A stretch of DNA of 60,423 nt, from assembly GCA_015039315.1 (NCBI GenBank), contig WIDE01000074.1, positions 1 to 60,423 on the forward strand, read 5' to 3'. The translations under genes were made by a program, and so were the position numbers. Origin of the DNA: Clavulina sp. PMI_390 (taxonomy: Eukaryota > Basidiomycota > Agaricomycetes > Cantharellales > Hydnaceae). Under the pieces are notes generated by a model that saw only the letters and a program-made list of their open reading frames with translations, was not told the origin of the DNA and ran no database searches. Shown here in pieces: positions 44,601 through 60,423 of this stretch (position 1 is the first letter of the stretch; every line of letters starts with the position of its first letter).

Positions 44601-47600
44601 AAGTTCGTGATGCGATTGGTGCCTTCACTGATGCCCTTTCAAGTCGCGTTCCGATGGTGTCACTGTCTTCCCCTGATTCACAAGGGCATTCTCGAACGTC
44701 CTCTCGAAGCCCTTTCGGCTTAATATCCCCCGACGACACTCGTCCAGGACAGCAAGAGTCGATACACCGCAAGATTGCTGCACTGGATCAAGTGGTTCGA
44801 TCCGACGTTAACGCGATTGCTATGAGCCTGGGCAGTCGGAGTGAGTCGCTGAAGAGGAAGTTGGACCTCTATAGCCTTGCTGAGCTCGCGAGGCTTATGG
44901 ATACCCAGCTTGATGTCGCATCCAAAGCCATCGTGTCCGCATCAACAGCTCTCTCTTCTCTCTCCACGACAGCTGACAGCATGGTCGAGTCTATCTCCGA
45001 ATTGAAGCCTGACGATGAAATTCCTGATCTCGACAAGGATTTCTCTGGTATTCTTTCTGCCCTGGATGTTTTAGTGGACGAGCACACTAGCATCATTGGC
45101 GCAGCATCATCCACTGCTCTCGCTACTCTTCGGCGAATGCGCTCGTCACCCGGAGCGAGGGACAGTTCTGTCCACGACGATATCCTCTCTCATCGCTCAC
45201 GTTCCTTCGAGCTTCTCGAATCCCGCGCCCACGGTTTCCAGTCCGAGACCTCTGCGTTGCGGACAAAGATTATCGAGAATAGGCGCCTGGCCGAAGCCAA
45301 GTTGCATGAGGAGAAAATGAGGCGGGAGCGGGAAGAGATGCTTCGAAGGGGAAGCATCACTGAGGCGGAGTTGGAGGCATCGCGAGCTGCGCTGAGGGAG
45401 AGCGAGCTCAAGGCCAAGGAGGCAGAAGAAGAGCGAAAGAGGTTAGAGGAGGAATCGAAGCGAAAAGAGGAACAAGCTCGGCTCGATGAGATTGCCAGGC
45501 TCGAGGAGGAACAGCGATTAGCCGCTGCGCGGGCCGAGGAAGAGCGTAGGCGTGAGGAGGAGCGGTTGAGGTTGGACCAACAACGGGAGGCTGAGGAGCG
45601 AAGGAGGGCAGACGATGCAGCAAAGAAGTCTGAGGCTGAGCGGGCTGCCCTCGAGGCCGCTCACAAAGCCCAGCTTGAAGAGGCTGCGAGGGCAGCAGAA
45701 GCAGCAGCAGCTGCTGCCGCTGCCGCCCGTGAAGCAGGTGAGTCATATTGGTCCCTTCCCTCAGCCTTCTATCTCGTCGCAATGCTGAAGATCGGATCGG
45801 AACTGACTTTTTGTTGCCTTCCATCCACGCAGATGTGTTCAATGCTCTGGAGCAGCAAACCCCTGCTGAGGACCCCCAAGTAACCGCTCAGCTTCAGGAA
45901 ATCGCCCAATGTCGCTCAGATCTCCGCTCCATTGGGATCGATCTGGCCGCCCAGCCAGAGTTTGAGAGCATCGAGGATGCTGTCAGCCCTCTTCCGACTG
46001 CTGACGAGGCTCGCGAAATGCGCTCCCAGTTCGATTCCATCGCTGTTCGAGCAGGCTTGATCACAAACGGCACGAGTGATGAGAAAGTCAAAGCGGAGCT
46101 CAAGTCATTGAAAATTGAGCTTGAAGCATCCCGTGTACTCCTCGGTCATCTCGATCAGCTAGCGACTTTTGGACGGTATGTCGAGAACTGCGACAATGCG
46201 CTCAGCGACCTATTGGAGCATGCCGACACTTTCCCCGATCAACCCGCCGAAACTATGTCACAGCACAAACACGATTCCACCAAATCGCCAACCGACCAGC
46301 TCCAAGATCGCTTAGACTTCTGCGAGAAGGAGGTGGATTCCCTACACGGCGCCTTTGCGCTTGTAGGACACGATGAGCGAGCCCTCGGCGAAAGAGCTCG
46401 TGTAACCGAGATGTGGGATGACGTAGCAGATTCTGCGCGACTATGTATTGCGACCGCGAGAGCTAAGGCAGAAGCAGCTCCGTCCATGGTAAAACAATCA
46501 GCCACACAAGCCAAGCCCTCTACTTCTACAACCTCCTTACGACGACCCTCAACGCTGGCACGACCGAGTATATCACGAGAGCGGTCGCCAGTGCCATCTG
46601 TGATATCGGACACTCCTCGTCTCCCTTCCACCCCGTCCGCATCCAGCTTAAGGATGAAGAAGCCATATATTACCCCGGATCCAGGGCGAACGAAGCTTCG
46701 CCCCACAAGAGAGAGATCTCCGAGCAGGTCTTCCGTTCGCTCTATCTCTGGGCCTTTTGCTACCGGCTCTTCGAGACAATCCAGTGCCGGAACCTATAAG
46801 CTTCCCGCGACTCCATCTCGACCTCCGAGCCGTACGTCTGCTCGTTCCGTATCAGGCCCAACGATGGGAACGCCATCCTCGTCCTCACGATTCAACACCC
46901 CTACCATGGCGTCACGTCAGAGGACAATCAGTTCAATCTCGAACCTGCGAGATGGCCCGTCTACACCAGTGGCGCTTCCCCGAATTCGTGCTCGTATATC
47001 GTCTAACTTCACTGCAGGGTCAATTCCACGAGCATCTTCGCCTACATTATCCACAGTCTCCAATACCTCCTCCCCATCCACCCCTGCAAAGATTCGGCCC
47101 AGGTTATCTTCGGCTGTTACTCCTGTTACTCCCCGAGTAAGAGGCAGGGCATCAATGTCCGACCTTAACACGGCGACGCCACGTCCAAAGGCAATTGGCT
47201 CTGGTCTGAGACAAAAACGTACCTATGTGGCGAATCCGAAGAATAGGCTTGACATGGCTGTTGGTGCTGTCGTGAATAAGCTTCCTGCTGATGTCACGAT
47301 CGAACCAGTACTCGATACGTGGAAGGATGAGAGTGGGAAGTATTGGATCGGGGATGCAGAGCCAAAGTTGTGCTTTTGTAGAATATTACGCTCGCAGACC
47401 GTCATGGTGCGAGTGGGTGGAGGTTGGATGGAGTTGTCCAAGTACGCCACTTTCCTATGTCAATCTCGTAATCACTTCTAACCTCTTCCTTCCAGGTTCA
47501 TCCGCTTGCACTATTCTCACCTCTTCCGCGTCGATACTCTCACCACACCACCGAAGGCACCGTCGGCATCGAAAGAAGAACGCTGGATTAGTTCCGCCAG

Positions 47601-48039
47601 CCTGCAAGAGCAACCACTGGATGCCGACGGCAACCCTAGCGTTCGTGGCAGTCCAGGGTCTGGTGCTGGGACCTGGTCACCCGTGAACGTGTTACGTATG
47701 CCGATGATCCCCGCTACACCAGAGCAGCTTGTCTCTGTTGGCAGCAAACGCAGTCCCACTCCCATCAACTTTTTGCGAGAGAACTCTCCTGGAGCGAGCT
47801 CCCCTCTAACACCCTTACATTTTATCCGTCGAGCGAGCGTGGAACCTGGGCTTTCTCCTCCCGTAATGCCTAGTGCGCTACGCGAGCGGTCCCCGGCGTT
47901 ATCTTCGGACGGTGGTGGTGGTGGAGGCTCTGTGGCTGGGAGCGCAGCTTCAGGAGCCCCCAACCGACGCCCAAGAGTGTCCGCCAATAATAGTGCTGCA
48001 AACTCATCTGCCCCTATTCGAGCCCCACGATGGCGCTGA
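41624..48039 (+). CDS. Large GAR (GAS2-related) domain protein, likely microtubule-associated
   Basis: GAR domains bind microtubules in animal GAS2 and spectraplakin proteins. Eight exons (41624-41797, 41868-41897, 41960-42149, 42242-42281, 42348-43022, 43081-45737, 45833-47441, 47496-48039), 1972 residues. The N-terminal 1100 residues are spectrin-like in texture: helices with spaced leucines (ELTLTTLLSLEKLMHIIRTR, EWEEQRLQVWDMRSN). A charged Glu/Arg coiled coil runs from about 1110 to 1250 (EEERKRLEEESKRKEEQARL). Next comes a Ser/Pro-rich segment. The GAR domain is near 1719-1800: RLDMAVGAVVNKLPADVTIE, YWIGDAEPKLCFCRIL and VRVGGGWMELSKFIRLHYSH. The tail is disordered and Ser/Pro-rich. All junctions keep frame. 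A cytoskeletal role is inferred from the GAR domain and architecture. Confidence 0.85.
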
Positions 48040-48471
48040 CCCTCATAGGTTGTTGTTTTTATTTCCGTTCTGGTATCTTTCAATTTGTGTCTCCTGCATT
48101 CGTCTCTTTACCTGGTTACATGCATGCATATCTTTCAACCCATTTGCTATTTCTAAACATTCAATCCTATCTCACAGTTTTGACTCGCTTTCTGTATCCT
48201 TTACGACCTTCGATCAACTTCAATCTAGTTCTCAACCCCGGTCCGGGTGCTTTTCCAAATGTAGCTGTACTAATTGACCACCAAGAAGGCACTCAGAGCT
48301 ATCAGCTCAGCAATCATCAAACTCTCAACAATAATGCGATCTGATTTATTGTCACCACTCATACAGGAACAATCGGGTGGCTGCTTATCTCGAGACTCGT
48401 GGTGGATTCCCGATTCTCTACGTGAAGCTTCTACACCGTCTAGTATCGTACAAGGCTGTCGGGCAACACAA
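48040..48471. other. Intergenic between convergent genes
   Basis: 432 bp of 3' flank on both sides; T-rich after the GAR gene stop. No gene seen. Confidence 0.4.
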
Positions 48472-49254
48472 TCAGTCGTCCAAACCAGGGCAGTTCTCGC
48501 TCTGACTGTCGTCGAGGATCGTTTCATCCTGAAGGGTCCAGATAATGTTGAACCTGCGAATATAGACGAGTAGCAAGTCATTAGTTCTCCGGGGGCGAAT
48601 AATGGCGAACGGACAGAAGGACTCACGAGTCGTCTGGGTAGTCTGGAGCGTCCTTCTTTTTAATGCCAAGAGACTCGACAATGTCCGTTAGTGCGTCATG
48701 CTCCCAGCAAATGAGAACGTCCTGGTCGCTGATGGCAGCGAATGCGGCTACGGCGTCTGCAACGCAGTCTGGATCGTCACGGTCACTTGGATGACCATGT
48801 CAGTGAGATAATGACCTCGGCGATATGGACCAGGCGAACCCGCATACCATGAAGTGTCAACAGTGAGACCAAGGCTTTCTGCCAGTGGAGTGACGGTTTC
48901 AAGGGGTCGCTCACGAGCGCCGGATGATTTGGGTGTCTCTGCCATGATGTAGCCGATGTTGTAGCCCTGAGCGGGCGTGAATACCTGATGAGCAAAGAAG
49001 CTGCTTTAGTACGGCCTGGCAGCAGCTTTATCCATAAGTTTATAGACAGCGCTACCACTGACATTGACGAGACATTGAGCGCGCTCTTCCCCCTGGTCCG
49101 AGAGGCCGTTGGACCCGTCGGACGGCTTTTCGCCATGGCGAATCAAGTACACAAAGTTGTCATAGCCCGACTTGCGCGCAACGAGAGCGGCGTTCGTGCC
49201 GATCGTGGCAGAGAGAGCAGCGGACAAGAAGGTAGTGAGGTAGAGCGCGAGCAT
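48472..49254 (-). CDS. Secreted histidine phosphatase superfamily protein
   Basis: Phosphoglycerate-mutase-like fold; substrate unknown. Four exons (49063-49254, 48848-48984, 48627-48785, 48472-48553), 189 residues, short for the superfamily but typical of small fungal members. Residues 1-22 are hydrophobic and look like a signal peptide (LYLTTFLSAALSATIGTNAA). The catalytic motif is YLIRHGEKPSDG. GLSDQGEERAQCL is the usual follow-up, and RERPLETVTPLAE carries the second Arg. The second catalytic His lies in LICWEHDALTDIV. The C-terminus is IIWTLQDETILDDSQ. No Cys or metal pattern suggests another activity. Confidence 0.8.
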
Positions 49255-49739
49255 GCTGTGCCAAGGATTGAGGAAAGTTCGAGATGCCGTCCCTTAAGTA
49301 GGCGAGCTGGCAGTGCTCCTATAGGTTCAGGAGCGCATGTTTCAAATAGAGGGCATATGCTTTTTGATATAGGACAACGAGGTTCCACAGGCCACACAAG
49401 GTAATCTAGGGAGAGCCGAGAGAAGCTTAATTGAACACTTAAGTGGAGCATCGAACGTGGGGGGTAATTGCGGCTGATTCAGAAGACACTGCTGATCCTT
49501 TTGCAGCGGCTGTCAATAAGGGGTTTCGAGAGATGACGATCGCCACATGGTGGCAATATGGATTCAGTTTATTTCCACTTTTTAGGATGCGTATACGGAC
49601 GTCGTAGGCTCGTGATATTGATGATGACGATCATTCTACACATCTGTTGCGAGGTGTATGTTTATTTGGCTCTATTTTGTCCGGCTGGTGACAGCGCCTA
49701 CTGACTCTTGGTCGCGCGAGATTTCTTGCCTCTGCATAC
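49255..49739. promoter_or_regulatory. Divergent promoter region
   Basis: 485 bp between divergent genes for the phosphatase and the helicase. Contains an AT-rich stretch near 49560-49580. No individual element is assigned. Confidence 0.35.
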
Positions 49740-53622
<3,883 letters not shown>

Positions 53623-53873
53623 TGTTATGAATGTATTTTGCCTATTATCGTCACCTTACTTCAATGCCCTAATATACTTGCGTAATGAATCGACTACAGA
53701 GGTGCGAGAATAACAAGCTGCAAAAAGGAGATTTCATCCACTCGAAATGTTTTTTTTTGTGAACGCTATAAGCTTAAGCTTTGAACTGTGTGAGGGTGGG
53801 AAAAGAGTCAAAGTCTGCGGCTGGTTAATGAGGTCTTGAGGAGATCTCCATCCCAGCGCTGAGGTGCAGGGAT
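53623..53873. other. Intergenic between convergent genes
   Basis: 251 bp with a T9 run near 53750. No gene seen. Confidence 0.35.
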
Positions 53874-55712
53874 TCATTGACGTCTAGCATTTCCGAGTTA
53901 TTGAGCAATTCCAGCAGCTATAGAGAGTACACTCACAAAAGAGAACCGACGACACCAGGATCACGCACCACAGACAACAGACCCTTTATGCTGCCAGAAT
54001 TTTTATCCAAGGGGGCCTCGTTTTCAGCGGATGCGTTCAGCTCCTGCAAAGGTAGGACAAGTGGCCGAAAAAGATCGGCTACCAAAGGCTGGACTCTTTC
54101 CAGAGTTGTCTTGACAGTGTTCCAGAGAGCGAGAGAATCTACGACCTTGGTGTCCCTTTCTATCTCCCGTCGTGCCTCGATGTTGGCCCTTGGAAATGGA
54201 TATCTGCTGCTAGCTTCGATAAAGATACGATTCCGACCACACATGCGATACAGTGTCAAAGCAGTCGCGAGAGGATCTTCAATAGGCGAATAGCCAAAGT
54301 TAATGACAAGCTCAGGGGGTAGAGGTTTGACCACGATGTCACCATTGGGAGCGGCGAGCACAGGAGCGTACACAAATACACCAATCTCTTCCATGTTTGG
54401 GCATGCGCTGACGATGTATAAAAGTGCGAGAAGGGTTGATTTGCCGCGAATTGGGTCATATTCCGTCGGGTCCATAGCCAGATAGAGCCGTGTCAGTTGA
54501 GGCATAGTCCTTGCAAACGATTGATATTCTTCGTCCGTCCAGAACAAGCTGCCTTGTGATCTAAACCATAGGCCGTGGAGGTTTTGAAGCCGTTCCAAGG
54601 GCTTGAAGTCACGAACGTTGATCTCTTCAGCAGTATCGACGGACAAAGCAAGACATTCGAGATGTGGGGCAAAGGTGGCGATGGTTTCCAGTAAGAGAGG
54701 CAATTCTTCTGGATCGGTCATATGGTCTTCAGTAAGGAATTGGAGCGTTCGGATGGTGGATATTGGCGAAGAGTCTTCCAACAGGGAAAAAGCGAGTTCT
54801 GGAGGCCCTTCACCAACGAAGTGGATGAGGGATCGAAAGCCCTGGTTGAAATTGAGGCGATAAAGATCGTTCCATTCATGGGAATTTTCGAGAAACGTTT
54901 CCAGGCAGCTACGAAAACCGAACCACTCGAGATTTGGGAGGTTGGCGACCACGTTCCATGCAGGAAGATACGCAGCGAGGAAGAGTGGAACGTGTAGTTT
55001 GACCAGATTTTGAAGTGACGAGAGTGTATCCTTCAGCAGGACACGTGTATCCAGCTCTGATATTGTGTGAAATCCAACGTAATTTAGGTCGAGCGTCTTG
55101 ATGAACACTGCTTGGGCTCGCAATCGAGAGGCAAACCAAGGGAGACCCGACTGGCTTTCCGAAATCCATGTGAGTTTTAAGCAAGATAAGGGGGACGACA
55201 GGAGAACTCCTGCAGACATAGCACTCTCCTTAGAGAGTAGCCAAAGATTCAAAGATGTAAGAGACGGGAAGAGCGACTGGCCTGCCGATGCAGCCATGAC
55301 GGCAACATCTTGGAACATTAAGCTCGTGACTGTCGGGGTGGGCGGATCGTGGTGGTAGAAAGTGTCATAGTAGCTGCCAATGGAGATGTATAGCTGACGA
55401 AGAAGCTTGCAGTGGCGATGGAACCTTTCCCATTTTTCAGGGTTCACAACTTGATTAGACTCTCGGTGCTAGGAGAAGTGTGAGCAATGGGTCATGGATT
55501 GCGACGATGCAGCTCACTATGGATATTCCAGTGACGTAGCTATGTCCCAGGAGGTAAAACAGGTCTTTCAAATTGGTCGGGGCTCTCCAAAGAATACGAA
55601 GTGCAGGGAGCTCCCAAGCGCGACAGACAACCGCACAGACCGGGAGAGCACGTGTATCGGCGGCTTGAAGTATAAGGTCCACCACTTCTGGAATCTTTAA
55701 TGCTCTGTGCAT
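53874..55712 (-). CDS. F-box/leucine-rich protein, tandem copy A
   Basis: Three exons (55518-55712, 53937-55468, 53874-53883), 578 residues. The start MHRALKIPEVVDLILQAAD is shared by all three copies. The short N-terminal F-box-like module continues LPVCAVVCRAWELPALRILW, and intron 1 (49 nt) falls at the same codon in each copy. The long second exon holds irregular leucine-rich segments (SLFPSLTSLNLWLLSKESAM, LVKLHVPLFLAAYLPAW, LYLAMDPTEYD). The tiny last exon adds a split Leu codon and Arg-Gln-stop; without it the protein stops two codons earlier at ...GSLL. The likely role is SCF substrate receptor. Confidence 0.75.
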
Positions 55713-56182
55713 CATTTGATTCAAGGGGAGTCGATTCGAGCGTGAAGGTCTTGTTGTCCTGCGATTGGTCCACGTGACTGTGACAGGATGGAATCAACCA
55801 CCAGACAGCGATCCACTTCGTGTGCGACATATGTTAGGGTTTAAGCCTCCCATTTATTAGTACATAATCATTCCTGCGTATTGATCCCATATGCTAAAAT
55901 GCTACACGTAAAGTGCCTTAGCAGAACAGGCGGTGAACCAATAAACCTCCTACTAGTAGTAGTCTCCTACTATGCACACGCGACATCCAAAATCCGCTTT
56001 CAGGTAGATGGACCACTGCTGGGACGCCCTGAAAGATGGTCCCCCTTTAAAACGGCACCGAACCTCTGTGAGCTATATGCCTTCTCAATGAGGCAATCCT
56101 GTACATGTGGGTTATAGTACTTATATGGGTTGCCGAAAACTAACCTAATTGCAGTTCGGTCTCAGGCCCACGACAAAGTGAA
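55713..56182. other. Intergenic between tandem copies A and B
   Basis: Promoter of copy A and 3' flank of copy B. No further copy or relic noted. Confidence 0.4.
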
Positions 56183-58027
56183 TCACTGGCGCCTAGAGTA
56201 ACCCCATATTCAACGGGCAGTCCCATTAGCAGTATGATACGAGATGAAGCACTCACAAAATAGAACCAAGAGCTCCAGGGCCGTGCAAAACAGATAACAA
56301 GCTCTCGATATTCTCTGAGGCTTCATGGAGCGGGGCGCCATTTTTAGCATGTGCGTCTAGCTGCTGCAGCGGGATAGCAAGTGGTCGGAGGAGCGTAGCG
56401 ACCAAAGGCTGGAGCCTCTCCAGCATCTCCCGAACATCATCCCAGTAGTTGAGTCTCTCTGCATATGTATCTGTAAATTCTTGATCTCGCGCCTCAATGT
56501 TGGCGAGGGGAAAAGCATATCCGCTGCCTGCCGTAACGAGGATGTGGTTCTGACCACACATGCGATACAGCTCCATAGCGACCAGAAGCGGATCCGAGAT
56601 GAGAGAAAATCCGAAATTAATAGTGATGTCAGGCGGCAGAGGCTCGAAGGTCGTGTCGTGGCCTGGGAAAGCGGGGGCCAGCGCATTCACGAAGATGCCA
56701 AGTTCTTTCAGGTCCGGGCATGTGCTGGTAATATACGAAAGTGCAAGGAGGGTTGATTCCGGATGAGAGGGACAATATGAGGGGTCCATGGCGAGATAAA
56801 GCCGTGTCAGCCGAGGCATAGTGCTAGCGAAAGATCGATACTCTTCATCTGTCCACGGTAACATGCGTTCCAGTCGGATCCATAGACCACGAAGACTCTT
56901 CAGCTTTGTTAACGCTTCAAAATCTTCCACGGTAAAGTCGTCGGGTGCTTCAATCGTCAAACAAAGTTCCTCTAGATTCGGAGCGAGTGCAACGATTGCT
57001 TCCAATAGAAGAGAGAATTCTTTGTTGTTCGACATCGGCTCCTGGGTACGGAACTGGAGTGATCGAAGTGTTGGTAGCGGTGAGGATCTTTGGAAAAGGG
57101 TGAGGGCGAGATCAGGCGCGCCTTCGCCAACCAAGTGCGTGATGGACTGAAAGCCACCATTGAAGCTGCAAAGACCACCCTGGTCCTCAGGTTCTGCACC
57201 CTTGATAGCGAATCCCATGCGATTGTGGATGCCGAACCATTCTAGTTTTGGGAGGCTCGCGATTACATTCCACGCAGGAGTATATTTGGCAAGGAAACAT
57301 GGGATGTCGAGTTCGGTAAGACCTTGAAAGGAGGCGACTGCGCGGGTCAAGTGGTTGCATACACCCACTCCCGGGTTTGTAGGAGTCGCTATGAAGTCAA
57401 GTGCGAGCATCCGCATAGACTCGGCTTGGTTCCAGAGCCGAGAAGCGAGCCAAGGCAGTCCCAACTCGCTATCTGAAGTCCATGTGAGCTGCACGCGAGA
57501 TAAGCGAGGGAGGAAGAGCGATGAAGCTGCCGTGGCGCTCTCCTTGGAGAGGAGCCACACATTCAAGGAAGTGAGAGATGGGAAGAGCGGTTGTCCAGTG
57601 GATGCAGCTATGAGAGCAACCTCCTGGAACGTCGCAGGCGAGACAACTGGGACAGGCTTATCGGGGTCTTGTATAGGGCCATTTTGTCCCCCGATAGAAA
57701 TGTCCAACACGCGAATAAGTTTCGAATAGCGTTGAAACCGTTCCCAACGCTCAGGCTCCACAGGTACGCCAGAGGATCGATGCTGATGGAGCATTAGTCC
57801 AATATCAGTGTTTTAGAAGGCTAGCTCACAATAGTTTTCTCATAAGACTCAGATAGTGGTCCTAAAAGGCGAAACAGCGGTGTCAAATCCGCTGGAGCTT
57901 TCCAAAGGACGCGAAGCGCGGGCAGCTCCCAAGCGCGACAAAGGACCGCACAGATTGGTAGGTCCTCTTTATCGGCAGACTGGAAGATGTAGTCCACTAC
58001 TTCTGGTATCTGTAGTGCCCTGTGCAT
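56183..58027 (-). CDS. F-box/leucine-rich protein, tandem copy B
   Basis: Exons 57830-58027, 56257-57782, 56183-56192; 577 residues. MHRALQIPEVVDYIFQSAD, then LPICAVLCRAWELPALRVLW. Exon 2 has SLFPSLTSLNVWLLSKESAT, LTELDIPCFLAKYTPAW and LYLAMDPSYCP, closely parallel to copies A and C. An upstream ATG at 58087 would add 20 residues absent from copy C and is less likely to be used. Conserved MYRMCGQN-type and INFGFS motifs near the C-terminus mark the family. The last 10-base exon again gives Leu-Arg-Gln-stop. Confidence 0.75.
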
Positions 58028-58572
58028 TAATGCCTGATAGATATGGCAACTTTGTGCTCGAGGATCGCGAAAGCGGAAGATGGTCACGTGTCTGCCGTGA
58101 CAAGCAACGACAATGGAGTAATTGGAAATGCATACACATCGGCGGCGGCATTAGATACATGCAGGATCGCGTAACTGGGTTGGTTATATAGAACAGAACA
58201 TGCAGCCCAGATCATACGAGATGTTTCAGCATATTAGCATTGACGCATGTCATGTATCAGTCTATACGAATTCCTATGTATTTCGCACAATTAACTGCCA
58301 GGCATCAAAGCCTCACCTGAACGGAGAGTGGAACAAGAAACCCGCTCAATAGCAATGGAGCATAGTCGCGTCAATTGCATACCACGATGTCCAACATCAG
58401 CTCCTAGGCGGATGTAGCAATGTTGCTGCCCCCCGAAAGGTGTTCCGCCTTCCCAACCAGTCAAAGCCCCCTGCGCGCTGTATGCCGGAGCGACGAGGTG
58501 GGACTCCTCCTGTACGATATGGGTCGCCAGAAGTTAGTCATAATTTAGTCTCAAGCGCTCTGCTCAAGTAAA
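58028..58572. other. Intergenic between tandem copies B and C
   Basis: Promoter of copy B and 3' flank of copy C. No coding signal. Confidence 0.4.
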
Positions 58573-60416
58573 TCACTGGCGCCTGAAATCATCCCGAAAT
58601 CAACGAGCAGTCCCCTCGACGATGGAGCACTCACAAGACAGAACCGATGAAGCCAGAAGCGCGCACCACAGACACCAAACGCCTCACACTCTCTGAGTTT
58701 TCGTTGATGGGAGTGCCACTTTCCACGTATGCATTTAGCTGCCAAAGCGGGACGGCAAGCGGTCGTAGTAGTGTGCCAATCAGGGGCCGAAGCCTGCCCA
58801 ACGTATGAATAGCTTCCTCCCAGCAAGCAACCCTATCTGCAAAAGTCTCGTCATCCTCCTCCTCGTCTCGCATTTTGATAGAAGCACGGGGAAACGAATA
58901 TGTGCTGCCTGCTGTAACCAGGATGAGGTTCTGACCGCACATACGATAAAGCGCCACGGCAACCAGGAGCGGGTCCGTGATGAGTGAGAACCCAAAATTG
59001 ATAGTAAGGCCAGGTGGGAGAGGCTCGATGGCGATGTCCTCGTCTGGCAGAGTGGACGGGACGGCCTCCACGAAAACGCCAAGCTCTTTGATGTTTGGGC
59101 AAGAGCTGACAATATACGAGATTGCGAGGAGGGTTGATCTGGGAAGACACGGGTAGTACACTGGGTCCATAGCGAGATAAAGTTGGGTCAATTGAGGTAT
59201 GGTTTTGGCGAAAGATTTATACTCCTCATCGTTCCACGTCAACATACGCTCCATACGAATCCATATACCTCGGAGACTGCTGAGTTTTGTCAACGCTTCG
59301 AAGTCCTCTACAAGAATGTCATCGGGAGCATCAATCGTCAAGCTCAGCTCTTCCAGATTCGGAGCGAGGGCCACAATTGATTCTAACAGGAGCGGAAATT
59401 CTTTGTTGTCCGATAATGGCTCTTGAGCTTTGAACTGAATCGACCGAAGCGCAGGGAGAGGTGTAGAATTTTGGAAAAGCGAGAGCGCAACATCGACTGG
59501 GCCCTCACCCACAAAATGCGTGAGAGATCGAAAACCATCATTGAAACTCGAGAGACCGTACACATCTGCCGGTCCTACGCCTCCGATATTTAAGTCTCTG
59601 CGATTATGGAAGCCCAGCCATTCAAGATTTGGTAGGCTCGCGATGTCTTTCCACGCAGGGAGATGTTTGGCCAGAAAACATGGAATATTAAGCTCGACGA
59701 GACCTTGAAATGAAGATATCATGGCGACGAGGTGATCGCAGACTTCTACTTCGGGGTTGAATGAAGTGGGTATGAAGTCAAGTGTCAGTGATCGGATAGA
59801 CCCAGCCTGCTTTCGAAGTTGAGAAGCAACCCATGGAAACCCGGACTCGGTTTCTGAAACCCATGTAAGGTTGATGCGGGACAAGGGACTGAGGAAGAGG
59901 GGCCCAGCGCATACGACGGCCTCCCTGGAGAGTAACCACAAGTTCAACGAGGTGATGGATGGGAAAAGCGGCTGTCCGGAAGATACAGCCATGAGGGCTA
60001 CCTCTTGGAATGTTGCGATCGAGACGACTGGTCTTGGTTTGTCGGGAGCATTCACGGCGCTGTATTGTAGCCCGATCGAGATGTTCAGTATCCGGATGAG
60101 TTTTGAATAACGCTGAAACCGGTCCCAGAGCTTAGGGTCCACTGCTTTGTTCGAGGGTCGATGCTAAGTGAGACACCTGCGTCAGTGTCGTATCGGTGTA
60201 GTAAAGATTTCGGCTCACAATAGAGTTTGCGTAGGCATCAGAAAGCGGCCCCAAGAGACGAAACAACGGTGTTAAATTTGTGGGGGCGCGCCACAGGACG
60301 CGAAGTGCAGGTAGCTCCCAAGCGCGACAAAGGACGGCACAGATGGGTAGAACATCTTTATCAGCAGCTTGGAAGATCGAATCCACGACTTCGAGAATCT
60401 GAAGTGCTCTGTGCAT
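58573..60416 (-). CDS. F-box/leucine-rich protein, tandem copy C
   Basis: Exons 60219-60416, 58635-60163, 58573-58582; 578 residues. Starts MHRALQILEVVDSIFQAAD seven bases from the window edge; its promoter lies outside. Exon 2 has SLFPSITSLNLWLLSREAVV-like, LVELNIPCFLAKHLPAW and LYLAMDPVYYP segments. It is closer to copy B than to copy A along most of its length (EFPLLLESIVALAPNLEELS versus EFSLLLEAIVALAPNLEEL). The final micro-exon gives Leu-Arg-Gln-stop. Confidence 0.75.
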
Positions 60417-60423
60417 TGCTGGC

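Noticed and set aside
45408..45842. Minus-strand frame opposite the GAR gene coiled coil
   Set aside because: A shadow of the Glu/Arg-rich repeat; no start context or conserved motif.
58028..58087. Upstream ATG for F-box copy B adding 20 residues
   Set aside because: The conserved start in copies A and C is MHRAL; the extra residues have no counterpart.

Overview
The window comes from a nuclear chromosome of a filamentous basidiomycete, most likely an Agaricomycete. The evidence is dense genes on both strands, about 5 to 10 exons per conserved gene, GT-AG introns mostly 45 to 70 nt long, an expanded and partly decaying F-box family, and fungal marker proteins (a secreted sedolisin, Tsc10-type reductase, Prp5, ING/PHD and a GAR-domain protein). 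No prokaryotic operon, virus or complete transposon was recognised. Species cannot be named from what is visible. Exon boundaries below were derived by hand from frame continuity and splice sites.

Layout. 1-617: decayed 3' end of an F-box-family gene. 2010-3984: ten-exon gene of unknown function. 5017-5816: small acidic hypothetical protein. 6773-9852: secreted sedolisin protease. 11749-15399 (minus): six-exon gene joining an MLKL-like helical-bundle N-terminus to a long disordered tail. 16413-18373 (plus): degenerate protein kinase, divergent from it. 18747-20254 and 22183-23979: tandem pair of secreted repeat precursors cut up by dibasic (Kex2-type) sites, each gene bracketed by short inverted repeats; an F-box relic lies between them. 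25515-27387 and 28457-30253: two F-box paralogues, the first frameshifted. 30712-32431: RING plus coiled-coil protein. 33038-34492: 3-ketosphinganine reductase. 34736-37648: single-exon F-box protein. 37821-38288: mitochondrial ribosomal protein uS19m, made only of short exons. 38390-40038: ING/PHD chromatin protein. 40358-41412: membrane coiled-coil protein. 41624-48039: 1972-residue GAR-domain protein. 48472-49254: secreted histidine phosphatase. 49740-53622: Prp5-type spliceosomal DEAD-box helicase. 53874-60416: three tandem F-box/leucine-rich paralogues.

How it fits together. 30-53 kb is a housekeeping block (lipid synthesis, mitochondrial translation, chromatin, cytoskeleton, splicing) with short, partly bidirectional promoters. 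The flanks are accessory: F-box families with broken copies, a helical-bundle/pseudokinase pair reminiscent of MLKL split over two genes, and the Kex2-processed repeat precursors. The precursors are the best candidate for an undescribed system: two signal-peptide proteins (407 and 532 residues) would release many copies of a glycine-zipper peptide of about 40 residues, a second helical peptide, and a 12-residue cassette. Gene structure, promoter and 5' UTR intron are all duplicated.
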